The position numbers were made by a program, and so were the translations under genes. DNA of 64,000 nt from Microbacterium suaedae (lineage in GTDB: Bacteria; Actinomycetota; Actinomycetes; Actinomycetales; Microbacteriaceae): contig NZ_PNFD01000004.1 in the NCBI RefSeq assembly GCF_003254645.1, forward strand, positions 124,001 to 188,000. The letters run 5' to 3'. The notes below the pieces were generated by a model. That model searched no databases. It was not told the DNA's origin and was given only the letters and a program-made list of their open reading frames with translations. Of this stretch, positions 56,147 to 64,000 are shown piece after piece; the stretch's first letter is position 1, and the number at the start of each line of letters is the position of its first letter.

Positions 56147-56970
56147 CGACGCAGACCGATCTCCTCCTGCCCGCGCCGCCGTCGCGGACGAAGCAGAACG
56201 TCGCCGCTCTGGGCGTGGGCGCGCTGATCCTCGCCGCGATCGCGACGCTCGACGTCGACTGGGCGAAGCTGTTCGACCTCCCCCGCGCCTCGTGGGAGTA
56301 CGGCGTGCTGATGTTCGCAGACCCGACGTGGGAGAAGCTCCCCCGCGCGCTGTTCGAGACGTGGCGCTCGATCTCGATGGCGTGGCTCGGCGCGATCCTC
56401 TGCGTCGTGGCTTCGATCCCCCTCGGCATGCTCGCGGCGCACGGCGTCGGGCCTGCGTGGCTCCGACAGGGCCTGCGCGGGATTTTCGCCGTCATCCGCG
56501 CCGTTCCCGAAGTCATCATCGCGCTGATCCTCCTCACCGTGACGGGGCTCACGCCCTTCACGGGCGCGCTCGCCCTCGGCATCGCCGGCATCGGCACGCA
56601 GGGCAAGTGGGTGTACGAGACGATCGAATCGCTCCGCTCCGACGCGACGGAGGCCGTGCGCGCCGCGGGAGGCGGCCGCCTCGCCGTGCTGCGCTGGGCG
56701 CTGTGGCCAGCCGCGCTACCCTCTCTGATGTCGTTCGCGCTGTACCGCTTCGAGATCAACATCCGCACCTCGGCCGTGCTCGGCCTCGTCGGCGCCGGCG
56801 GCATCGGCAGCATGCTGTCGAACTACACGAACTATCGTGAGTGGGGAACCGTCGGGATGCTGCTCATCGTCGTGATCGCCGCGACGATGCTGATCGACGC
56901 GATCTCGGGGGCGCTGCGCCGCCGCATCATGGAAGGAGCGAAGCCCCGTGGCCTGGACAGGATCCGCTGA
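56143..56970 (+). CDS. phnE: phosphonate-type ABC transporter permease 2
   Basis: This 275-residue permease has the coupling segment EAVRAAGGGRLAVLRWALWP and the GLVGAGGIGSMLSNYTNYREWG end characteristic of PhnE. It is paralogous to the preceding permease and completes a heterodimeric channel. It overlaps the downstream regulator gene by 23 bases. Confidence 0.9.
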   Translation: MTTQTDLLLPAPPSRTKQNVAALGVGALILAAIATLDVDWAKLFDLPRASWEYGVLMFADPTWEKLPRALFETWRSISMAWLGAILCVVASIPLGMLAAHGVGPAWLRQGLRGIFAVIRAVPEVIIALILLTVTGLTPFTGALALGIAGIGTQGKWVYETIESLRSDATEAVRAAGGGRLAVLRWALWPAALPSLMSFALYRFEINIRTSAVLGLVGAGGIGSMLSNYTNYREWGTVGMLLIVVIAATMLIDAISGALRRRIMEGAKPRGLDRIR

Positions 56971-57808
56971 CGCGCCGCCCACGGCGCGGATCCACGCGCT
57001 CGCGCCCTCCATGCACGCGGGCGAACGCCGCGTGGCCGAGGCGATCGTCCACGACCTCTCGGCGACCGTCGAATCGACGGCGCAGGAGTTCGCCGAGGCC
57101 GTCGGCGTCGGTCGCGCGACCGTCATCCGCACGGCGCAGACCCTCGGCTTCGACGGCTATCCGCAGCTGCGCGTGGCCGCCGCGCGCGAGCTGGCGCGCG
57201 AGACCCCGTCCGATGAAGCGGGGGACGGATCCCTCGTCGGGACCCTGCGCGCATCGACCGACCGGTTCGCGGCGCGGCTCGGCCACATCGTCTCCGCCCT
57301 GACAGAGGAATCTCTGCGCGCCGCCATCACCTCGCTCGACGAGGCGGGCCGCGTTCTCGTCGTCGCCAACGGTCTCAGTTCGCCGATCGGTCTCGATCTC
57401 GTGCTGCGGCTCACGGCCGCGGGCCGACCCGCCGAATATCTGCACGATGCGCTCGCTCAGCGCATCGCCGCGCGGCAGATGTCATCCGGCGACCTCTGCC
57501 TCGTGATCTCGGGATCCGGCGCCAATGGGGCATCCCTCGCGGCCCTGGGTGCCGCCCGAGAGGCGGGCGCGCGCGTCCTCGCGATCACATCCTTCGCGCG
57601 CTCGGCGGTCGCCGAGGCCGCGGACACCGCGCTCATCATCCCGACGATCGACGGCTCGTTCCGCGACGAGCTCGTGCACACGTCGCGAGCGGGCCTGATG
57701 CTCGTCATCGAATCGCTCACGGATGCACTCATCGCCCATCGCGGATCCCGGGGACGCGACGCGCGCGAGACGGTGCTGCGTGAGCTCGGATCCGCCCTGC
57801 GCGAGTAA
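56948..57808 (+). CDS. MurR/RpiR family regulator (HTH plus SIS domain)
   Basis: This 286-residue protein has an N-terminal RpiR-type HTH (STAQEFAEAVGVGRATVIRT) and a C-terminal SIS sugar-phosphate-binding domain with ISGSGANGASLAALGAAREA and VLAITSFARSAVAEAAD. Its GTG lies inside the last permease codons behind a GGAGCGAAG ribosome site, so it is the last gene of the phosphonate operon. It may adjust the operon to a phosphorylated metabolite, alongside Pho control. Confidence 0.88.
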   Translation: MAWTGSADAPPTARIHALAPSMHAGERRVAEAIVHDLSATVESTAQEFAEAVGVGRATVIRTAQTLGFDGYPQLRVAAARELARETPSDEAGDGSLVGTLRASTDRFAARLGHIVSALTEESLRAAITSLDEAGRVLVVANGLSSPIGLDLVLRLTAAGRPAEYLHDALAQRIAARQMSSGDLCLVISGSGANGASLAALGAAREAGARVLAITSFARSAVAEAADTALIIPTIDGSFRDELVHTSRAGLMLVIESLTDALIAHRGSRGRDARETVLRELGSALRE

Positions 57809-57814
57809 CGCCGG

Positions 57815-57839
57815 GCGCGGAATCTAGCACGTTCCGCGC
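57815..57839. terminator. hairpin after the phosphonate operon
   Basis: GCGCGGAA (57815-57822) and TTCCGCGC (57832-57839) form an 8-bp stem with a 9-base loop, 7 bp after the regulator stop and before the ectoine promoter. Confidence 0.6.
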
Positions 57840-57852
57840 GGGAGAGAAAGGC

Positions 57853-57888
57853 TTGTGCTGACCGCTCAGGTCGGTATCGTCCGCGTCG
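57853..57888 (+). promoter_or_regulatory. ectABC promoter
   Basis: TTGTGC (57853-57858), a 16-base spacer and TATCGT (57875-57880) lie eight bases before the ectA ATG, so the leader is at most one or two bases. The short leader leaves no room for a ribosome site. Confidence 0.6.
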
Positions 57889-58428
57889 ATGTCATTGCAC
57901 AACGAGCGGACTTCCGACCAGACCGAGGTCGCACCGGTGACGGTGCGCGCACCCCGGATGGAAGACGGGGGCGAGATGTGGCGGGTCGCGCGCGACTCGG
58001 GCACGCTCGACCTCAATTCCTCCTACGCGTACGCGCTGTTCGCGCGCGACTTCGCGACGACGTGCCGGGTGGCCGTCACGGACGGCGAGGTGGTCGGATT
58101 CGTGATCGGCTACCGCCGGCCCGACGACCCGTCCCGCCTCTTCATCTGGCAGGTCGCCGTCGACGCCGAGCAACGAGGCCGGGGCCTCTCGGGGCGCATG
58201 CTCGACGACCTCGTCACCGGGCTGCGCGCCGAAGATCCGACGGTCGCATGGCTCGAGACGACGATCACGGACGACAACGTCGCGTCCCGAGCGCTCTTCC
58301 GGTCCTTCGCGGAGAGGTGGCAGACGACCGAGCGGATCGATCCGCTCTTCGACGCCACCCACTTCCCCGACGACCACGATCCCGAACCGCTGCACCTGAT
58401 CGGCCCGCTCGTCGCCGCAGCGGCATGA
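57889..58428 (+). CDS. ectA: L-2,4-diaminobutyric acid acetyltransferase
   Basis: This 179-residue GNAT enzyme has the EctA-specific substrate segment TLDLNSSYAYALFARDFATT and the acetyl-CoA loop EQRGRGLSGRML. It acetylates the gamma amino group of diaminobutyrate, the second step to ectoine. It lies 89 bp before ectB and is the first gene of ectABC. Confidence 0.95.
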   Translation: MSLHNERTSDQTEVAPVTVRAPRMEDGGEMWRVARDSGTLDLNSSYAYALFARDFATTCRVAVTDGEVVGFVIGYRRPDDPSRLFIWQVAVDAEQRGRGLSGRMLDDLVTGLRAEDPTVAWLETTITDDNVASRALFRSFAERWQTTERIDPLFDATHFPDDHDPEPLHLIGPLVAAAA

Positions 58429-58517
58429 CCGAGCCTGGGGCCGACGGCCCCAGCCGCGAGACGCGAGAGCGTCGAGCGTCATTGCCCCAGCCGGGGCATC
58501 CCCTGGAGGAAATCACG

Positions 58518-59795
58518 ATGTCCGTCACCGAAGACCCGTCCATCGCCACCTTCGCCAGCCAGGAATCGAACGTCCGCAGCTACTCGCGATCCTGGCCGGT
58601 CGTCTTCGACCGCGCCCGGGGAGCAACCCTGTACGACACCGCCGAACGACCGTATCTGGACTTCTTCGCGGGCGCCGGAGCGCTCAATTACGGACACAAC
58701 GACCCGACGCTCAAGAAGGCGCTCCTCGACTACATCTCGGGCGACCACATCATCCACTCGCTCGACATGTTCACGGAGGCGCGGCGCGACTTCCTCGACA
58801 CGTTCTCCTCGACGATCCTCGAGCCGCGCGATCTCGACTACCGCGTCATCTTCCCGGGACCGGGCGGCGCGAACGCCGTCGAGGCGGCGCTCAAGCTCGC
58901 CCGCAAGATCACGGGGCGCGAGTCGGTCGTCAACTTCACGAATGCATTCCACGGCATGACGCTCGGCGCGCTGAGCGTCACGGGCAACTCACTCAAGCGC
59001 GGCGGCGCCGGCGTGCCGCTCGTGCACGCGACGCCCATGCCGTTCGACGACTACTTCGACCGCGACTACCCCGACTTCTTCTACTTCGAGAAGCTGCTCA
59101 CCGACACCGGCAGCGGACTGAACAAGCCGGCCGCCGTCATCGTCGAGACCGTGCAGGGCGAGGGCGGCGTCAACACCGCGCGCGCCGAGTGGCTCCGCGG
59201 CCTCGAGCGCCTGTGCCGCGCGCACGACATCCTGCTCATCCTCGACGATGTGCAGATGGGATGCGGACGGACGGGAGACTTCTTCAGCTTCGAAGAGGCC
59301 GGGATCGTGCCCGACTTCGTCTGCCTGTCGAAGTCGATCTCGGGAATCGGCCTCCCCATGGCGCTCACGCTGGTGCGCCCCGAGCTCGATGTGTGGGAGC
59401 CCGGCGAACACAACGGCACCTTCCGCGGTGTGGCTCCGTCGTTCGTCACGGCGGCCGAGGCGATCCGGAAGTTCTGGAGCGACGACACCCTGGCGACCTC
59501 GACCCGCGACAAGGGCGCCTACATCGAGAGCCGACTCAACGCGATCGCGGCCGACCACCCGGCCGCCGATCTCGTCGCCAAGGGCCGCGGCCTCGCCCGC
59601 GGTCTGCAGTTCGCCGACGGAGAGACCGCTGGACGGGTCTCGGCGAAGGCGTTCGAGCGCGGCCTCCTCGTCGAGACCTCGGGCCCCGAGGACGAGGTGC
59701 TCAAGCTCCTGCCGCCCCTGACCATCACCGACGACGAGCTGAATCGCGGCATCGCGATCATCGAGGACGCGACGGCCGACGCCCTCGCGCACTGA
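58518..59795 (+). CDS. ectB: diaminobutyrate--2-oxoglutarate transaminase
   Basis: This 425-residue class III aminotransferase has [20 protein letters not shown] and the EctB-typical [33 protein letters not shown] contains the PLP-interacting Asp, and [16 protein letters not shown] holds the PLP lysine. It makes diaminobutyrate from aspartate semialdehyde and glutamate. A GGAGGA ribosome site precedes ATG 58518. Confidence 0.96.
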   Translation: MSVTEDPSIATFASQESNVRSYSRSWPVVFDRARGATLYDTAERPYLDFFAGAGALNYGHNDPTLKKALLDYISGDHIIHSLDMFTEARRDFLDTFSSTILEPRDLDYRVIFPGPGGANAVEAALKLARKITGRESVVNFTNAFHGMTLGALSVTGNSLKRGGAGVPLVHATPMPFDDYFDRDYPDFFYFEKLLTDTGSGLNKPAAVIVETVQGEGGVNTARAEWLRGLERLCRAHDILLILDDVQMGCGRTGDFFSFEEAGIVPDFVCLSKSISGIGLPMALTLVRPELDVWEPGEHNGTFRGVAPSFVTAAEAIRKFWSDDTLATSTRDKGAYIESRLNAIAADHPAADLVAKGRGLARGLQFADGETAGRVSAKAFERGLLVETSGPEDEVLKLLPPLTITDDELNRGIAIIEDATADALAH

Positions 59796-59811
59796 CCCGA
59801 GAGGAGAACAC

Positions 59812-60213
59812 ATGATCGTTCGCACCCTGGACGAGATCGACGGCAGCGACTCCGACATCCGTTCGGAGAACTGGCGCAGCAAGCGCATCGTGCTCGCGAA
59901 GGAGGGGGTCGGATTCTCCCTCCACGAGACGACCCTGTACGCCGGCACCGAGAGCAGCTTCTGGTACGCGAACCACATCGAAGCGGTGTTCATCACGCAC
60001 GGCGAAGGCGAGATCGAGGATCTCGCGACGGGCGAAGTGCATCCCCTGAAGCCGGGCACGATGTACCTGCTCAACGACCACGACAAGCACATCGTGCGCG
60101 TGCGCGAAGAGATCCGCTGCGTGTGCGTGTTCAACCCGCCGATCACCGGCCGCGAGGTGCACGACGAGAACGGCGTCTACCCGCTCGTGAAGGCCGAGAC
60201 CGCCTCCGTCTGA
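59812..60213 (+). CDS. ectC: L-ectoine synthase
   Basis: This 133-residue cupin protein has the EctC start [16 protein letters not shown], the metal/substrate region [20 protein letters not shown] and [16 protein letters not shown]. It cyclises acetyl-diaminobutyrate to ectoine. It follows ectB by 16 bp behind a GAGGAG ribosome site. No ectD (hydroxylase) follows; the operon ends at a hairpin. Confidence 0.96.
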   Translation: MIVRTLDEIDGSDSDIRSENWRSKRIVLAKEGVGFSLHETTLYAGTESSFWYANHIEAVFITHGEGEIEDLATGEVHPLKPGTMYLLNDHDKHIVRVREEIRCVCVFNPPITGREVHDENGVYPLVKAETASV

Positions 60214-60223
60214 GTGCCTCCCG

Positions 60224-60262
60224 CGCGCCCCGAGAAGCAACGGTCAGTCTTCTCGGGGCGCG
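60224..60262 (+). terminator. ectABC terminator
   Basis: Fourteen-base perfect arms (60224-60237 and 60249-60262) enclose an 11-base loop 10 bp after the ectC stop. Confidence 0.8.
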
Positions 60263-60429
60263 CACCGGGTAGGGTGGGTCGCGAACGCATCGCGCGTTCG
60301 TCGTCGCGGTCTGCTCGAGCTTCTCGCTCGCACCGCTCCCCGTGGCGAATCGGATTCGGCACCCGCCGCGTTCGCCCCCCACCGGATCCGCGCTCCCCGC
60401 GTGCCCGGTCCTCACCGAGAGACACATTC
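60263..60429 (+). promoter_or_regulatory. long 5' leader of the DEAD-box helicase gene
   Basis: A TAGGGT -10 candidate near 60271 would give an untranslated leader of about 150 bases containing short hairpins (for example CGAACGC/GCGTTCG around 60283-60301). Long structured leaders are common for cold-induced helicases; function is inferred. Confidence 0.4.
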
Positions 60430-61842
60430 ATGACCGCTGCCCCTGCGCAGACCTCGTCCTTCGCCGATCTCGGCGTTCCCTCCGTTCTCGTCGACGCGCT
60501 CATCGCGGCCGATCGTCCCACTCCGTTCCCGATCCAGACCGCCACGCTGCCGTCGACCCTCGCCGGTCGCGACGTGCTCGGCCGCGGCAAGACCGGATCC
60601 GGCAAGACGCTCGCCTTCGCCATCCCGCTCGTCGCCCGTCTTGCCGCCGGCGGCAACGCGCGTCGTCCCGGTCAGCCGACCGGTCTCGTGCTCGCACCGA
60701 CGCGCGAGCTCGCCACGCAGATCGCGAAAGTCATCACGCCTCTCGCCCAGGCCGCGGGCCTGACGGTCACGACCGTCTTCGGCGGCGTCTCGCAGCGCCC
60801 GCAGGAGCAGGCGTTCGCGCGCGGTGTCGACATCGTCGTCGCGTGCCCCGGCCGCCTCGAGGACCTCATCGGCCAGAAGATCGTCCGCCTCGACCGCGTC
60901 CTCATCACCGTTCTCGACGAGGCCGACCACATGGCCGATCTCGGCTTCCTTCCCGGCGTCACGCGTCTCCTCTCGCAGACGCCGCAGGGCGGTCAGCGGA
61001 TGCTGTTCTCGGCGACGCTCGACAACGGCGTCGACAAGCTCGCGAAGCGCTTCCTGTCGTCTCCCGTCGAGCACTCGGTCGACTCGGCCGAATCGCCGGT
61101 GCCCGACATGACGCACCACGTCTTCGAAGCCGCGACCCCCGACGACAAGAAGGCGCTCGTCCACGCGCTCGCGTCGGGCAGCGGCAAGCGGATCCTCTTC
61201 TCGCGCACGAAGCACCAGGCGAAGCGTCTCGCGCGCCAGCTCACGGCATCCGGGATCCCGGCCGTCGACCTGCAGGGCAATCTCTCGCAGAACGCGCGCG
61301 ACCGAAACCTCGCGGCGCTCTCCGACGGCAGCGTCAAGGTGCTCGTCGCGACCGACGTCGCGGCGCGCGGCGTGCACGTCGACGGCATCGACCTCGTCGT
61401 GCACATGGACCCGCCGGCCGACCACAAGGCGTACCTGCACCGTTCCGGCCGCACGGCGCGCGCCGGAGCCTCGGGCGATGTCGTGACCCTCATGACGCCC
61501 GACCAGCGCTCCGATGTGAAGCAGCTGCTGCGTCGCGCGGGGATCCAGGCACGCCCGCAGCTCGTGAACCCCGACAGCTCCGAGGTCGTCGCCCTCATCG
61601 GCGAGCCCGCCGAGCACGTCGCGCCGCGCGCCGGTGGCCCCGGCTCGGGCAACGCCCCCGCGCCCGGCTCGACGGGCGGCGGAACATCGCAGGGCGCGAA
61701 CGCCCGCCGCAAGCGCGCGGCCCGCGGCCAGGGCCAGCAGGGCCAGGGCGGACGCGGCCAGGGCCGCGGCGGTCAGGCTCGCGGCCAGGGCGGCGGCCAG
61801 CGCCGCAGCGGCCAGGGCCAGCGCCGCGGCGCCTCCCGCTGA
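60430..61842 (+). CDS. DEAD-box ATP-dependent RNA helicase
   Basis: This 470-residue helicase has the Q-motif FADLGVPSVLVDALIAADRP, Walker A GRGKTGSGKT, DEADHMADLGF (DEAD box), the SAT motif MLFSATLD, and VATDVAARGVHVDGIDLVVH plus HRSGRTARAG in the second RecA domain. The last 70 residues are a Gly/Gln/Arg-rich RNA-binding tail (RGQGQQGQGGRGQGRGG). It remodels RNA, probably for ribosome assembly or cold adaptation. ATG 60430 gives the conserved N-terminus. Confidence 0.95.
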   Translation: MTAAPAQTSSFADLGVPSVLVDALIAADRPTPFPIQTATLPSTLAGRDVLGRGKTGSGKTLAFAIPLVARLAAGGNARRPGQPTGLVLAPTRELATQIAKVITPLAQAAGLTVTTVFGGVSQRPQEQAFARGVDIVVACPGRLEDLIGQKIVRLDRVLITVLDEADHMADLGFLPGVTRLLSQTPQGGQRMLFSATLDNGVDKLAKRFLSSPVEHSVDSAESPVPDMTHHVFEAATPDDKKALVHALASGSGKRILFSRTKHQAKRLARQLTASGIPAVDLQGNLSQNARDRNLAALSDGSVKVLVATDVAARGVHVDGIDLVVHMDPPADHKAYLHRSGRTARAGASGDVVTLMTPDQRSDVKQLLRRAGIQARPQLVNPDSSEVVALIGEPAEHVAPRAGGPGSGNAPAPGSTGGGTSQGANARRKRAARGQGQQGQGGRGQGRGGQARGQGGGQRRSGQGQRRGASR

Positions 61843-61851
61843 TCCGCCATA

Positions 61852-61913
61852 CCAGGGTCGCCAAAAAATGCTGATGCGAGCACCGCTCCACTGACATTTT
61901 CTGGCGACCCTGG
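61852..61913. repeat. inverted-repeat element after the helicase gene
   Basis: Nineteen-base inverted repeats (61852-61870 and 61895-61913, one mismatch) begin CCAGGGTCGCCAAAA and enclose 24 bases. It begins 9 bp after the helicase stop. Layout resembles the elements beside alr, but the sequence differs. Confidence 0.75.
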
Positions 61914-61924
61914 GGGTGTCACGT

Positions 61925-61970
61925 GACACAGAGAACCCCCGGCCTCGAAAGGCCGGGGGTTCTCTGTGTC
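61925..61970. terminator. strong bidirectional terminator between helicase and ferredoxin reductase genes
   Basis: Perfect 21-base arms (61925-61945 and 61950-61970) enclose a 4-base loop that reads TTCG on the minus strand, a stable tetraloop. It lies 6 bp after the reductase stop. Confidence 0.92.
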
Positions 61971-61976
61971 AGGCGA

Positions 61977-63350
61977 TCACTCGCCGCGCGAGATCTTCAC
62001 CATCTCGTCGCGCGGGACGACCTTAACGCGCTCGCGCCCCTCGGGCTCGCCGAGCGCGACCTCGTGTCCGTCGAGGCGGTGCCAGCCGTCGAGGTCGGTC
62101 CACTTCACGTCGCGCGAGGCGAGCAGAGCGGGGATCGCCTCCTCCGACGGATCCGCGGGCTGCCACCAGGATCCCTGGTCGTTGACGAGGTGGGTGATCG
62201 TCTCCATCGCGTCGGACTTCGTGTGCCCGATGAGGCCGACGGGTCCGCGCTTGATCCAGCCGGTCGCGTAGACGCCGGGGAGGATGTCGTTCGAGTCCTC
62301 GGCGAGCACCTGGCCCTCGTGGTTGGGGATGACACCGTGGCGGTCGTCGAACGGAACGTCCTTCAGCGGGGAGCCGAAGTAGCCGACCGCGCGGTACAGC
62401 TGGCCGAGGGGCTGCTCGCGCAGCTCTCCCGTGCCGACGACGCCGCCGGCGCCGTCCGACTTCGTCCGTTCGTACACGAGCGACGCCACGCGCCCCTCGT
62501 CGTCGGTCTTCACCTCGACGGGCTTCGCCCAGAAGTGCAGGTGCAGTCGGCGCGACGCCTCGCCGCCCGCGCCATTCGCGCTCGGCAGCTCACGCCACTT
62601 CTGCAGCACGCGGTCGATGACCTTCACCTGCTTGTTCGTGGCGATGGCCTCCTTCGAGGCCTCGTCGTAGTCGAAGTCCTCGTCGTAGACGACCATGTCG
62701 ACATCGTTCAGCTCGCCGAGCTCGCGCAGCTCAAGCGGCGTGAACTTCACCTGCGCGGGGCCACGGCGCCCGAACACGTGCACGTCGGTGACGGGCGATT
62801 GCTTGAGGATCTCGTAGACGTTCGCGGGGATCTCGGTCGGCAGCAGGTCGTCAGCATGCTTCGCGAGCACGCGTGCGGCGTCGAGCGCGACGTTGCCGTT
62901 GCCGATCATGCCGACGTGCTCGCCGGTGAGCGGCCACGTGCGCGGCACATCGGGGTGTCCGTCGTACCAGCTGACGAAGTCCGCCGCGCCGTACGACTCC
63001 TTCGCGTCGATCCCCGGGATGTCGAGCGACGCATCGCGCACCGCGCCGGTTGCGAAGATCACCGCGTTGTAGTGCTGCTTCAGGTCATCGAGGGTGATGT
63101 CCTCGCCGAAGTGCACATTGCCGAAGATCCGGATGTCCCCGCGGTCGAGCACGCCGCGCAGCGCGTTCACGACGCCCTTGATACGCGGGTGGTCGGGCGC
63201 GACGCCGTAGCGCACGAGGCCATAGGGCGCGGGGAGGTGCTCGAAGAGGTCGATCGAGACCTCGAAGCTGCGCTCGGTCCGAAGCAGGATGTCGGCGGCG
63301 TAGATCCCGGCGGGGCCGGCGCCGACGATGGCAAGGCGGAGCTTTGTCAT
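61977..63350 (-). CDS. fprA: ferredoxin--NADP+ reductase, FprA type (FAD-dependent)
   Basis: This 457-residue adrenodoxin-reductase-like flavoprotein has FAD-binding LAIVGAGPAGIYAADILL at the N-terminus, PYGLVRYGVAPDHPRIKGV, NADP-binding VGMIGNGNVALDAARVLAKH and the C-terminal GWIKRGPVGLIGHTKSDA. This is the layout of mycobacterial FprA. It passes electrons between NADPH and ferredoxin in the cytoplasm. It lies 38 bp after the polyprenyl synthase gene. Confidence 0.94.
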   Translation of the reverse strand: MTKLRLAIVGAGPAGIYAADILLRTERSFEVSIDLFEHLPAPYGLVRYGVAPDHPRIKGVVNALRGVLDRGDIRIFGNVHFGEDITLDDLKQHYNAVIFATGAVRDASLDIPGIDAKESYGAADFVSWYDGHPDVPRTWPLTGEHVGMIGNGNVALDAARVLAKHADDLLPTEIPANVYEILKQSPVTDVHVFGRRGPAQVKFTPLELRELGELNDVDMVVYDEDFDYDEASKEAIATNKQVKVIDRVLQKWRELPSANGAGGEASRRLHLHFWAKPVEVKTDDEGRVASLVYERTKSDGAGGVVGTGELREQPLGQLYRAVGYFGSPLKDVPFDDRHGVIPNHEGQVLAEDSNDILPGVYATGWIKRGPVGLIGHTKSDAMETITHLVNDQGSWWQPADPSEEAIPALLASRDVKWTDLDGWHRLDGHEVALGEPEGRERVKVVPRDEMVKISRGE

Positions 63351-63388
63351 GTGGTGCGGATCTTTCTCTTGTTTTTCGGCGAAGCGCG

Positions 63389-64000
63389 TCAGCTGGATCG
63401 ATCGGCGAGCTGCCGGGCGAAGCGCGTGAGCGCCTCGCGCACGGCGCCGCGTGGCAGGACCGACAGGGCGTCGACTGCCTCGTTCGTCCAGGAGAGCGCG
63501 AGTTCGTGGGTGCGGGTCGTCGCGGCGTGGTCGCGAAGCTCGGCGAGCGGACCGTCGAGGATCGCGGGATCCTCGCCGTCACGGATGCGCGCCACGCCGT
63601 CGTCGATGCGGCGCGCGAGATCCCGGTCGGCGGCGTCGTCACTCGCCTGCAACAGCAGATAGGGCATCGTGACGACCCCGGCCCGCAGATCGGTTCCCGG
63701 AACCTTGCCCGTGTCTTCCGGGCGCGAGGAGAGGTCGATGACATCGTCAGCGAGCTGGAAGGCGACACCGACCTTCTCGCCGTACTCGCGCAGCGCATCG
63801 CGGTAGTCATCCTTCGCGTTCGCGAAGTACGCCCCGGCCTGCGCAGCGGCGGCGATCAACGACCCCGTCTTGTCGGCGAGCACACGAATGTAGAAGTCGA
63901 TCGGATCGTCGCCTTCGGCCGGGCCGACCGTCTCGTGCAGCTGGCCCATGACGAGACGCTCGAACGTCTCGGTCTGCAGATCGACCGCCACGGCACCGCG
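63389..64000 (-). CDS. polyprenyl diphosphate synthase, C-terminal part
   Basis: The last 203 or so residues of a trans-isoprenyl diphosphate synthase are present; the N-terminus with the first Asp-rich motif lies beyond the right edge. Visible family features are YRDALREYGEKVGVAFQLAD, the second Asp-rich motif DDVIDLSS and the GKVPGTDLRAGVVTMPYLLL segment. It extends isoprenoid chains, probably for menaquinone side chains. The neighbouring FprA gene is commonly next to it in this group. Confidence 0.9.
   Translation of the reverse strand, partial: RGAVAVDLQTETFERLVMGQLHETVGPAEGDDPIDFYIRVLADKTGSLIAAAAQAGAYFANAKDDYRDALREYGEKVGVAFQLADDVIDLSSRPEDTGKVPGTDLRAGVVTMPYLLLQASDDAADRDLARRIDDGVARIRDGEDPAILDGPLAELRDHAATTRTHELALSWTNEAVDALSVLPRGAVREALTRFARQLADRSS

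Noticed and set aside
60214..60429. An upstream extension of the helicase protein starting before 60430.
   Set aside because: The upstream frame overlaps the ectC terminator and translates to a low-complexity Arg/Ser/Pro stretch; the Q-motif starts just after ATG 60430.

Overview
The window is GC-rich, densely packed chromosomal DNA from an actinobacterium. It most likely belongs to Microbacteriaceae (Microbacterium-like). The reasons are the high GC content, frequent 4-base ATGA/GTGA gene overlaps, many promoters whose -10 box lies 6-7 bases before the start codon (leaderless mRNAs), and housekeeping order typical of that group: rplM-rpsI-glmM, coaA-glmS-acpS-alr-tsaE-tsaB-rimI-tsaD, and guaA-DUF3817-SURF1-guaB3-guaB. 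No rRNA, tRNA or CRISPR array is visible.

Layout. 1-7.2 kb: a minus-strand CoA-dependent catabolic operon (alcohol dehydrogenase, thiolase, 3-hydroxyacyl-CoA dehydrogenase, two crotonases, thioesterase, a sodium/solute symporter with a small membrane partner, and the start of an acyl-CoA synthetase), divergent from a GAF/PucR-type regulator. 9.3-14.9 kb: GMP synthesis genes with SURF1 and a DUF3817 membrane protein. 15.0-17.5 kb: a Zn/Mn-type ABC importer under a tandem-palindrome promoter. 17.6-22.8 kb: a tripartite tricarboxylate transporter (TctCBA) divergent from a CitA/CitB-type two-component system. 22.8-28.2 kb: a methyltransferase, groES under two CIRCE operators, an MscS channel and a RarD permease. 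26.7-40.6 kb: tRNA-t6A genes, alr, acpS, glmS, coaA, PPX/GppA, a formylglycine-generating enzyme with two DUF202 proteins, glmM, rpsI and rplM.

40.6-43.8 kb: a decayed IS1380-type transposase, then a two-component system in which a 30-codon peptide gene overlaps the start of the histidine kinase. 43.8-47.7 kb: a phosphohydrolase, truA, mtn, luxS, an FBP-domain protein and yajQ. 47.66-51.80 kb: a prophage/integrative-element remnant inserted in the last codons of yajQ. It is bounded by a 17-bp direct repeat and carries a truncated integrase, a tape-measure fragment, excisionase-like HTH genes and an intact HigB-HigA-third-gene module. 52.7-57.8 kb: a phosphonate-type importer (HAD hydrolase, phnD, phnC, two phnE, SIS-domain regulator) behind Pho-box-like repeats. 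57.9-60.2 kb: ectABC (ectoine osmoprotection). 60.4-64.0 kb: a DEAD-box helicase, an FprA-type ferredoxin reductase and a partial polyprenyl diphosphate synthase.

The best candidates for something undescribed are the peptide/kinase/response-regulator unit at 41.7-43.8 kb and the three-gene toxin-antitoxin-like module inside the yajQ-integrated remnant. The intergenic inverted-repeat elements that follow stop codons, and the recurrent leaderless promoter signature, are also worth attention.
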